Assembly (NCBI GenBank): GCA_965662355.1
Contig: CBFIHP010000023.1
Span: 13,484 to 77,483, forward strand
Origin: GCA-2683825 sp965662355
GTDB taxonomy: Bacteria; Planctomycetota; UBA1135; GCA-002686595
Length of the DNA stretch: 64,000 bases
Direction of reading: 5' to 3'
The translations under genes were made by a program, and so were the position numbers. Below, piece after piece: positions 28,577 to 35,652 of the stretch (the stretch's first letter is position 1; every line of letters starts with the position of its first letter). A model generated the notes under the pieces. It was given only the letters and a program-made list of their open reading frames with translations, ran no database searches and was not told where the DNA came from.

Positions 28577-29206
28577 TTATCCGCGAAGGGCCGTGAGAAC
28601 CAGGACTTCCAGGTCTTCCGTGCCCACTTTTTCGGCTGCTTTGGCGACGCTCTTTTGGGCATCCTTGTCGGAGAAGCCAATCGAGACCAAGGCCTGCTGG
28701 GCATCCTCGACGAGCGGATCGCGCGGGGGCCGGGGCTGCAGCGTCCCCGCAGCGCCCCGGGACGCGGCTCCCTGGCTCGCCGAGGGCTGCGGAGCCCGAT
28801 CCCGCAGATCCAAGAGGAGTTGCTCTGCGGTCTTCTTTCCGACCCCTTTTACCCGGGTCAGGGCCGCCAGGTCGGCGTTGGCGATGGCTTCGAGGAGTTC
28901 CTCGCCCGGGAGGCTGGAAAGAACCGCCAGGGCCAGGCCGGGGCCCACGCCGCGCACCTTCAAGAGGAGTCGGAAGAGCTCGCGCATCTGCGTGGTCGGA
29001 AATCCGTAGAGATCCTGGGCATCCTCCCGCAGCGCCAGATGCGTCCAGACCCGGACACGTTCCATGTCCCCGGCCGCGGACCCTGAGGCTACCGGGGGAA
29101 AATGGACGCCAAGGGGTACGGCGATGTCAAAGCCGACCCCGCCGACGTCGATCACCACCGACGTCGGCCGGCGGGTGACGAGGCGTCCTTCGAAGTAGTC
29201 GTACAC
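28577..29206 (-). CDS. ruvA: Holliday junction branch migration protein RuvA
   Basis: Binds Holliday junctions and loads the RuvB motor. The 209-residue protein has the N-terminal OB domain (MYDYFEGRLV start), then two helix-hairpin-helix motifs (VRGVGPGLALAVL, VKGVGKKTAEQLL), a Pro/Ala-rich linker and the C-terminal RuvB-contact domain (QQALVSIGFSDKDA). It begins 9 bp downstream of the TPR-alphaCTD gene. Neither ruvB nor ruvC is next to it. Confidence 0.95.
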   Translation of the reverse strand: MYDYFEGRLVTRRPTSVVIDVGGVGFDIAVPLGVHFPPVASGSAAGDMERVRVWTHLALREDAQDLYGFPTTQMRELFRLLLKVRGVGPGLALAVLSSLPGEELLEAIANADLAALTRVKGVGKKTAEQLLLDLRDRAPQPSASQGAASRGAAGTLQPRPPRDPLVEDAQQALVSIGFSDKDAQKSVAKAAEKVGTEDLEVLVLTALRG

Positions 29207-29215
29207 CGCCGGGAA

Positions 29216-30994
29216 TCAGTCGCCCTTGAGCTTGATTCCTGTCTCGCCGAGCTTCGAGCGAAGCTCCTGCAGGGAGGTCTGACCGAAGTTCGGCATCCCG
29301 AGCAACTCCTCTGCGGAGTGCTTCACGATGTCGCCCAGGGTCAGGCATCCGAGGGTCTCGACCGTGCGCCGGGCACGAATCGAAAGTTGCAGGTCGAGGA
29401 TCGGGCGGTTCAGGATGTCCTGACGGTCGCTCGAGGTGCTGCGGTGGGCGTGGGCTTCGATGCTGGCCACGGCTTCTTCCCGCGGCATGCCCAGGCGCAG
29501 ACCCTTCGAGTGCAAGATCTCCTTTATCTCGGTGAGGGAGGTCTCCCCGAAGTTCTTGTACGAGAGCAACTCTTGCTCGGTCTTCTGGACGAGGTCGCCC
29601 AGGGTCGTGATCTGCATCTTGTTGAGGCAGTTCCGCGCGCGCACCGACAATTCGAAGTCCGTGATCGGGATCCGCAGGATCTGGTTGAGCCGATCCTCCT
29701 TCTTCTCGAGGTCTTCGTCGTAGTAAGAATCGATGGCCGCGCGGGCGTCCGACAGATAGAGCCGGGCGCGCTGGTCGGACGCGTTATTGGTGTGAACCGT
29801 GTCGTAGCACGCGGCCGCGTCGGAATCGCGGCCATGGTCCTCATAGAGGACGCCCAGGTTCATCATGATCGTCTTGTCGGCCTGATGGCAGTCCACCAGC
29901 TCCTCGTAGAGGTGCATGGCGACTTCATCGAGGCCACTGCGCTCGGCCAAGTGGGCGAAGCGACGGATCAGGGCGTAGTTGCCATTGTCCGCTTCGTGGC
30001 CCTTCGAGTAGTGATCGAGGGCGACTTCCCAATCCCGGCGCAGCTCGAACACCCGGCCCAGGAGATAGCAGCCCTGGGTCGTTTCGGCGAAAGCCGGGGC
30101 CGCGTTGATCTCGGATTCGATCTCGTCGGCGAGGGCGTCCATTCCGGTCGAACCGGCCAGTGAGGCCTCCAGCTTGGCTTCGATGGCCCCGCCGCGCGGG
30201 CTGGGGTGATCGGGGTACTTCTTCGAGAGGCTCTCGAAGATCTCCGCGGCCTGGCCGTACTTGCCAACGCAGAAGAGCGAGCGAGCTCGGGTGTAGGCGC
30301 AGGTGTCGTCCGACTCGTGGCTTTCGAGGGCCGTGACGCAGCCTTCGTAGTCGCCAATGATCCAGAGCCCGAGGCCGCGACGGCGACCCTCGTCGCCGCT
30401 GGTCTCCATGGCACCGAGGCGCTTCTCGAACGTGCGCCGCTTGTTCAGCGTGCTGTGCACGGCCGCCCGCCCGGCTTCGAGGTCGGCGAAGTTCTCGGCA
30501 CTCGCGAGATCGAAGCCTGGGTCCTCTTCGACCGGCTGGGCCAGACGCAGGTCCTCTTCGTCGAAGGGCGGATCGTCCTCGTCGTCGAGGTCATCTTCGC
30601 CGTAGCTGTAGAACTCCATCGGCGCGGCTTCGGCCCCTTCGGCGACAGGAGGTCCACCCAGCAAAGACGGCGTGGGAGGCAAGGGCGGCGCGACGGGCGC
30701 CGACACCTCGGATGCGGAGGGGGCTCCCGTGATCTCGGGGATCTCGGGGATCTCGGGGATCTCGGGTGCTTCGGGGGCGTCAGGCGTCTCGGGCGACGCG
30801 CCGAGGCCTACCTGCGGAACTTCCGGTTGCATTGCGGGCTGAACTTCCGAATTCTCGCCCGGGAGCGGATCTTCCGCGTGGGCTTGGGTCTCGGGGACGT
30901 GATCGGGCTGCGGGGCGACGGGCGGATCCTCGGTCATGTTCTCGGTTGGGTCGTCTCTGCACTCATCGTCCGTGGCCATCGAGTCGGTGTCCAT
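29216..30994 (-). CDS. TPR protein with two RNA polymerase alpha-CTD-like modules
   Basis: About 592 residues from the ATG at 30994 (others at 30979 and 30949). The N-terminal 190 residues are acidic and Pro/Glu-rich with an EIP repeat. TPR-like helices follow to about residue 430. Two C-terminal helix-hairpin-helix modules resemble the RNA polymerase alpha C-terminal domain: one with ELSVRARNCLNKMQITTLGD and NFGETSLTEIKEIL (about 435-505), one with LSIRARRTVETLGCLTLGD and NFGQTSLQELRSKL (about 526-592). In alpha this domain binds UP-element DNA and activators. No polymerase core is present here, so DNA or regulator binding is inferred. Proteins of this type are familiar from Planctomycetota, with unknown function. 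Confidence 0.85.
   Translation of the reverse strand: MDTDSMATDDECRDDPTENMTEDPPVAPQPDHVPETQAHAEDPLPGENSEVQPAMQPEVPQVGLGASPETPDAPEAPEIPEIPEIPEITGAPSASEVSAPVAPPLPPTPSLLGGPPVAEGAEAAPMEFYSYGEDDLDDEDDPPFDEEDLRLAQPVEEDPGFDLASAENFADLEAGRAAVHSTLNKRRTFEKRLGAMETSGDEGRRRGLGLWIIGDYEGCVTALESHESDDTCAYTRARSLFCVGKYGQAAEIFESLSKKYPDHPSPRGGAIEAKLEASLAGSTGMDALADEIESEINAAPAFAETTQGCYLLGRVFELRRDWEVALDHYSKGHEADNGNYALIRRFAHLAERSGLDEVAMHLYEELVDCHQADKTIMMNLGVLYEDHGRDSDAAACYDTVHTNNASDQRARLYLSDARAAIDSYYDEDLEKKEDRLNQILRIPITDFELSVRARNCLNKMQITTLGDLVQKTEQELLSYKNFGETSLTEIKEILHSKGLRLGMPREEAVASIEAHAHRSTSSDRQDILNRPILDLQLSIRARRTVETLGCLTLGDIVKHSAEELLGMPNFGQTSLQELRSKLGETGIKLKGD
30731..30766 (-). repeat. Four tandem 9-bp units coding for the EIP repeat
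   Basis: GATCTCGGG is repeated four times without mismatch, encoding (on the minus strand) the PEI triplets of the acidic N-terminal region. Such exact units can slip, so copy number may vary among strains. Confidence 0.85.
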
Positions 30995-31392
30995 CGATGC
31001 GGATGGCTCGAGAAGAATCCGAGGTTCGATGGCGATGGGGCGTGTGGGAGAGGATGCGGCAGGGGCGGAGAGATTAGGTGCCTTGTCCTTGATAAGGAAT
31101 GCGCCCCGGGACCGGAACGTAGACGTCCGAGAGCGCCAGCCAAGCCCGGAATCATAGATCGGCGGGAGGTTAGGGTCAAACCCCCGCGCGCAACCAAATA
31201 AGGAGGTTTTTTGGAGCCGGGGGATCTGGCAGGCCTGGCCGCTCTCTTTTGGGTCCCAGCGAAACGCTCGCGGTCCACTCCTGTGGGACTGCCTTTGCGG
31301 AAACTCGCGCGGGTTCCGGGGGCTCGTCCTTGGATCGAGGGCGCCCGTGCCTATCGTCTTCAGAAGCGGGGCCTGCAAGCCTCCGAACCGAC
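30995..31392. other. 400-bp divergent intergenic region
   Basis: Lies between the TPR-alphaCTD gene (minus) and the HIT gene (plus) and should contain both promoters. A perfect AAGGAGG at 31200-31206 is followed by a TTG at 31211, but the frame opened there codes for nothing recognisable and runs into the HIT gene in another phase. No tRNA, riboswitch or repeat was recognised. Confidence 0.5.
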
Positions 31393-31728
31393 ATGGACTG
31401 CCTCTTCTGCAAGATCAACGCCGGGGACATCCCCTCGGATCGCGTCTACGAGGACGAGCATGTGCTCGCCTTTCGGGACATTCGACCCCAGGCACCCACC
31501 CATGTGCTCGTCATCCCACGCAGCCACATCGGCTCCCTCCACGAGCTCGAGGACCCGCAACTCGCGGGACGGCTTTTGTGCGCGGCGGCTCATGTGGCTC
31601 GCGAGGCGAGCCTGGATGCGGGCTGGCGTCTGATCGCCAACACACGCGAGCACGGAGGGCAGGAGGTGGACCACCTGCATCTTCACGTCGTTGGTGGCAA
31701 GCAGCTGGGCGCCATGCTGCCCCGCTAG
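31393..31728 (+). CDS. HIT-family (HINT-like) nucleotide hydrolase
   Basis: A 111-residue protein with the histidine triad DHLHLHVVGG (His94, His96, His98) and the N-terminal CLFCKI cysteine pair of HINT-type proteins. It probably hydrolyses adenosine phosphoramidate-type bonds, but the physiological substrate is unknown. The start is ATG 31393. It ends 33 bp before murA on the same strand. Confidence 0.92.
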   Translation: MDCLFCKINAGDIPSDRVYEDEHVLAFRDIRPQAPTHVLVIPRSHIGSLHELEDPQLAGRLLCAAAHVAREASLDAGWRLIANTREHGGQEVDHLHLHVVGGKQLGAMLPR

Positions 31729-31761
31729 CCAGCCCCTCCCACTAAAGGATTCCGACACACC

Positions 31762-33042
31762 ATGGATCGACTGCACGTTCAGGGGACAGGACCGCTTCAA
31801 GGCACGCTTCAAAACGCGGGGGCGAAGAACGCGTGCCTCTCCATTCTCTCGGCCTCGCTGCTCAGCAAGGAGACGTTGAGCTTGACGAATCTTCCGGTGC
31901 TCTCGGATGTGGAGACGATGATCGGGATTCTGCGCGGTCTGGGCACCGAGATCGAGCGCTCCGGTGACGTGGCGCATTGCCGCACCCTGCGCATCCCCGA
32001 TCCCACCGCCTCGTGGGATCTCGTGCGCAAGATGCGCGCGTCCTTCGAAGTGCTGGGCCCTCTGCTGGCCCGCTGTGGCCGTGCCCGGGTGAGCTACCCT
32101 GGCGGGTGTCTGATCGGTGTGCGTCCGGTCGACGCACACCTACGCGGCCTCGAGGCTCTCGGAGCTCGTGTGCGGACCGAGGGAGGCAACGTCGTGGCCG
32201 CAGCCCCGGCGGGGGGCTTGCGCGGAGGTGAGGTCTACCTGGGCACCCCGGCCGGCGCCTCGGTGGGAGCGACGCGCAACGTGCTCATGGCCGCGGTCCT
32301 AGCCAAGGGCCAAAGCGTCCTGAACTCCGCGGCCTGCGAGCCCGAGGTCGTGGACCTGGCCGAGTGTTTGAACGCCATGGGAGCTGACGTCCAGGGGGCC
32401 GGCTCACCGACCATCATCGTGCGTGGCGTGGACGAGTTGCACGGCGCAGAGCACCGCATCATTCCCGATCGTATCGAAGCCGGAACCTACCTCGTCGCCG
32501 GCGCCCTGACGGGGGGCCGAGTGCGCGTTGCCGGTTTGCGCCCCGAGCACCACAGCGCCCTGCTCGACGCCTTTTCGCGGGCGGGCGTGCCGATCGAACG
32601 CGGAGCGGATTGGCTCGAGACCCAGGCCCGGGACCTCGAGCAGGATCGCCTGCAACCCACGGACATCACGACGCAGCCCTACCCCGGGTTCCCTACGGAC
32701 CTGCAGGCGCAGTGGATGGCCTTGATGCTCGCGGCACCGGGGGTGAGCATCATCACGGAGACGATCTTCGAGGACAGGTACATGCACCTGGCGGAGCTGG
32801 CGCGCTTGGGGGCGAGTGTCCGACGCCAGGCGAATGGGGCGATCGTTTGCGGTGGGGGGCCGTTGTCGGGGGCGAACCTGACGGCTTCGGATCTGCGTGC
32901 GTCGGCGGCGTTGGTGCTGGCGGGGTTGCTGGCGGAGGGGGAGACGGTGGTGCACCGCGTTTATCACATCGACCGCGGGTACGAGAGGATCGAGGAGCGC
33001 TTGAACGGGCTGGGCGCCCGGATTCGGCGCGAGACGGATTGA
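31762..33042 (+). CDS. murA: UDP-N-acetylglucosamine 1-carboxyvinyltransferase MurA
   Basis: First committed step of peptidoglycan synthesis. The 426-residue protein has the inside-out barrel repeats, NAGAKNA near the start (usual form SGAKNA), the catalytic loop Cys116 in YPGGCLIGVRP and the FPTDLQAQ motif. Cys at 116 is the form inhibited by fosfomycin. Together with the mreC-rodA operon near the right edge it shows that this organism builds a peptidoglycan wall, which was long disputed for planctomycetes. Confidence 0.95.
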   Translation: MDRLHVQGTGPLQGTLQNAGAKNACLSILSASLLSKETLSLTNLPVLSDVETMIGILRGLGTEIERSGDVAHCRTLRIPDPTASWDLVRKMRASFEVLGPLLARCGRARVSYPGGCLIGVRPVDAHLRGLEALGARVRTEGGNVVAAAPAGGLRGGEVYLGTPAGASVGATRNVLMAAVLAKGQSVLNSAACEPEVVDLAECLNAMGADVQGAGSPTIIVRGVDELHGAEHRIIPDRIEAGTYLVAGALTGGRVRVAGLRPEHHSALLDAFSRAGVPIERGADWLETQARDLEQDRLQPTDITTQPYPGFPTDLQAQWMALMLAAPGVSIITETIFEDRYMHLAELARLGASVRRQANGAIVCGGGPLSGANLTASDLRASAALVLAGLLAEGETVVHRVYHIDRGYERIEERLNGLGARIRRETD

Positions 33043-33249
33043 GAGCGAGCTCGAGCGACGGAGTGCTGAGCGGAGAGTGACGCTTTGCCGTCACGGACAT
33101 CCCGATCCCGATCACCTCGACGTTCAGCATCGCCAGCACAATTACCAGTGCGAGTATCGGCAAGCCGTCATCGTCATCGCGACGGTCACCGTCCCCTCGA
33201 AGAAGCCCACGCACCGAGGCTCGCTCTTCACCCAACGAAGCAGTCCAGA

Positions 33250-33298
33250 CAAAAAAAAACGGGCCGGCCAACTCCCCCTGCGGAGCCGACCGGCCTCG
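33250..33298 (-). terminator. Strong minus-strand rho-independent terminator
   Basis: A 14-bp stem (33282-33295 with 33262-33275) with a 6-nt loop, then nine T on the minus strand (33251-33259). The three non-Watson-Crick positions are G-U pairs in minus-strand RNA but C-A mismatches in plus-strand RNA, so it is built to end a leftward transcript. Confidence 0.8.
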
Positions 33299-33300
33299 CT

Positions 33301-33447
33301 TCACGCTGCGGTGAAGCTCGTTCTTTCTTCACTCAGATCGAGACACGCCCCTGCTACGGAGACAGACGCCGGTGATGGGGAGAATCTTCGAAAAAAGTGC
33401 CGAATGTTTGGGCCGGCCAGGAATCCTCTAGATACTTCGGCGGCCAT
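33301..33447 (-). CDS. Possible 48-residue small protein, or a small RNA
   Basis: A minus-strand frame starts at ATG 33447 behind an AAGGGGG (Shine-Dalgarno-like, about 5 bases away) and ends with TGA at 33301, three bases before the strong leftward terminator. The product (MAAEVSRGF..., ...EERTSFTAA) matches nothing I know. Codon use is poor for this genome (three AGA, several third-position A/T), so a non-coding structured RNA ending at the terminator is an equally good reading. Only the transcript end is well supported. Confidence 0.3.
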   Translation of the reverse strand: MAAEVSRGFLAGPNIRHFFRRFSPSPASVSVAGACLDLSEERTSFTAA

Positions 33448-33497
33448 GAAGCCCCCTTCGGAGACGCCCGAGGGCCCACCTTTGGAGAGCCAGAGCG

Positions 33498-35102
33498 ATG
33501 TTTGAGAGCCTGACCCAGAAACTCGGATCCGCCTTTGCCAGCCTGCGCGGGCAGCGGGAGCTGACCGAAGCGAATGTCGATGAGGGCCTGGAAGCCGTCC
33601 GCACCGCCCTGCTCGAGGGGGACGTCCATTTCCGCGTCGCCAAGGACCTGATCGAGCGGGTACGCGGGGACGTGCTCGGGGACAGGCGGGTGCAGGGGGT
33701 CGATGCTTCCGAACAGTTCATCCACGCGGTCAACGCGGCTCTGGTCGAGCTGATGGGGCCGGAGGGGGGGCGACTCCTCTTCGCCAAGAAGCCTCCGACG
33801 GTTCTCTTACTGGCCGGCCTGCAGGGTGCGGGCAAGACGACCACCGCGGCCAAGCTGGCGAAGTTCCTGCGCGAAACGGAGAACGTGCGCCCCTTGCTCG
33901 TGGCCGCCGACATCAAGCGTCCGGCAGCCGTCGAGCAGCTGCGGGTGCTCGGCAAGCGTCTCGACATTCCCGTCTTCCATGAAGAGGGGCTCTCTGCGCC
34001 CGAGGTTTGTGTGCGCGGAGTTGCCCATGCCAAGGCCGGTGTGGCCGACCTCGTCATCCTCGATACGGCGGGTCGGCTGCACATCGACGCCGAGATGATG
34101 GACGAGGTCGCGGAGATCGCGCGGCGCACGAAACCCGATGACACGCTGCTCGTCTGCGACGCGATGACCGGCCAGGATGCGGTGCGCTCCGCGGAGGCCT
34201 TCCACGAGCGGCTGGCCCTGACGGGCTTGATCCTCACGAAGCTCGATGGCGACGCTCGCGGAGGTGCCGCCGTCAGCCTCAAGGCCATCACCGGTCGACC
34301 GATCCTCTTTTGCGGTACGGGCGAGAAGCTCGAGGATCTGGATCGTTTCCATCCCGAGCGCATGGCGGGGCGCATCCTGGGCATGGGGGATGTCGTTGGG
34401 CTCGTCGAGAAAGCCCAGAGCGAGATCTCCGAGAAGGAGGCCCAGGCAAGCTACGAGAAGATGGTCCTCGGCAGCTTTACGCTCGAGGACATGTTCTCCC
34501 AGATCCGCATGTTCCGAAAGCTCGGCCCCATGAAGAAGGTGCTCGGCATGCTGCCGGGCATGGGTTCGGTCATGGACAAGGTCGACGTCGACGATCGTCA
34601 GATGAACCGCCTCGAGGCGCTTTTCACCTCGATGACGCCCCACGAGCGCATCCACCCCGAGGGCCTCGACGTCTCCCGCCGTCGGCGTATCGCGAAGGGC
34701 TCGGGGCAGGAGGTCCAGGCTGTCCACGACCTGCTGAAGTCCTTCAAGGCCATGAAGGGCATGATGAAGCAGATGAACAAGATGGGGTTGGGCGCGAAGC
34801 TCGGCGCCAAGGCCAAGAAAGACACCCTGCGGGGCATGACCGACGACGGTGAGCTCGCCGGCGGCGGAGGCGGGATGCTAGGCGGGCTCCTCGGTGGGGA
34901 GGGCGGCGGCGGAATGCTGGGCGGCCTCTTCGGTGGGGGTGGAGGCGGCGCTGCTGGGGGAGCCGGAGGTGGAATGGGCGCCTTCGGGGATCTCATGGGG
35001 GGCGGCGGAGCGCCACCTCCGGGGCGCTCCGCGACCCGAAAATCGGGATCGAAGCGCAAGCAAAAGGACAAGCGGAAGAAAAACAAGCGGAAAAGGAAGT
35101 AG
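33498..35102 (+). CDS. ffh: Signal recognition particle protein Ffh with Gly-rich and Lys-rich tail
   Basis: GTPase that delivers nascent membrane proteins. The N domain opens the protein, the G domain has the P-loop GLQGAGKTT (107-115), DTAGRLH and TKLDGDARGG, and the methionine-rich M domain carries the SRP-RNA-binding RRRRIAKGSG motif near residue 395. Normal Ffh ends at about residue 450; here some 80 more residues follow: a glycine-rich part (about 455-500) and a basic tail ending KKNKRKRK. The tail may add RNA or ribosome contacts. It is followed by rpsP, a common neighbour. Confidence 0.95.
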   Translation: MFESLTQKLGSAFASLRGQRELTEANVDEGLEAVRTALLEGDVHFRVAKDLIERVRGDVLGDRRVQGVDASEQFIHAVNAALVELMGPEGGRLLFAKKPPTVLLLAGLQGAGKTTTAAKLAKFLRETENVRPLLVAADIKRPAAVEQLRVLGKRLDIPVFHEEGLSAPEVCVRGVAHAKAGVADLVILDTAGRLHIDAEMMDEVAEIARRTKPDDTLLVCDAMTGQDAVRSAEAFHERLALTGLILTKLDGDARGGAAVSLKAITGRPILFCGTGEKLEDLDRFHPERMAGRILGMGDVVGLVEKAQSEISEKEAQASYEKMVLGSFTLEDMFSQIRMFRKLGPMKKVLGMLPGMGSVMDKVDVDDRQMNRLEALFTSMTPHERIHPEGLDVSRRRRIAKGSGQEVQAVHDLLKSFKAMKGMMKQMNKMGLGAKLGAKAKKDTLRGMTDDGELAGGGGGMLGGLLGGEGGGGMLGGLFGGGGGGAAGGAGGGMGAFGDLMGGGGAPPPGRSATRKSGSKRKQKDKRKKNKRKRK

Positions 35103-35211
35103 CCAGGGGTTTGTGTGGCTGCTCGAGACTCACTAGACTCTCCGCCCTTATTTCCCGAACTGGGCCGGGTCGTGCCCTTTCCATCAAACCGTTCTCGCTG
35201 CCCACACGCAT

Positions 35212-35652
35212 ATGGCCGTCGTCATCCGAATGAAGCGCACCGGACGCCGCAAGCGTCCCTGCTACCGCATCTCCGTGGCCGATCGTTCCTTCCCCCGCGA
35301 TGGTCGCACGCTTGAGACGCTGGGCGTCTACGACCCCGCCTCGCCGCGGGAGGATCTGCGGCTGACGCTGAATGCCGAGGCGGCTCGTCGTTGGCTTACC
35401 AAAGGGGCTATCCCCAGCCACACGGTGCGTTCCATCTTGAAGCGCGAAGGCGTGTACGTGGACTTCCCCACGCAGAAGAAGCGCAAGCGCACGGGACGCA
35501 AGAGGGAAACGGCCACGAGCACCACACGCGTGGGCGCGCAGAAGGTTCGCGAGGAACGCAAGACGGCTCGCCGTGGCGAGCGCGTCAGCGCCAAGCGCGA
35601 AGCGCTGAAAGCCGCCGCGGCAGCCGCCGCCTCGGAAGCCGCCAGCGAGTGA
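35212..35652 (+). CDS. rpsP: 30S ribosomal protein S16 with extended tail
   Basis: The 85-residue core is standard S16 (VIRMKRTGRRKRPCYRISVAD at the start, ETLGVYDP). A further 60 residues form a Lys/Arg-rich then Ala-rich tail (ending ASEAASE). Its stop overlaps the GTG start of the next gene. In many bacteria rimM, trmD and rplS follow rpsP; here they are replaced by the HhH-GPD gene. Confidence 0.95.
   Translation: MAVVIRMKRTGRRKRPCYRISVADRSFPRDGRTLETLGVYDPASPREDLRLTLNAEAARRWLTKGAIPSHTVRSILKREGVYVDFPTQKKRKRTGRKRETATSTTRVGAQKVREERKTARRGERVSAKREALKAAAAAAASEAASE

Larger units (their letters stand above)
33043..33497. other. Intergenic region between murA and ffh with hairpins and a possible minus-strand transcript
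   Basis: Plus strand: a GTGACG/CGTCAC hairpin at about 33077, then a GCTTCAC/GTGAAGC hairpin with a T-rich tail (33298-33329), a candidate murA terminator. Minus strand: a strong terminator (33250-33298) preceded by a 48-codon frame. The ffh promoter must also be here; a TAGATA at 33429 is a possible -10 without a good -35. Confidence 0.5.

Noticed and set aside
31211..31633. TTG-started frame behind a perfect AAGGAGG
   Set aside because: The product is low-complexity and most of it overlaps the HIT gene in another phase. The site is noted in the intergenic entry only.
32753..33304. Minus-strand frame with a hydrophobic stretch near its N-terminus
   Set aside because: It lies downstream of the strong leftward terminator and is mostly antisense to murA.
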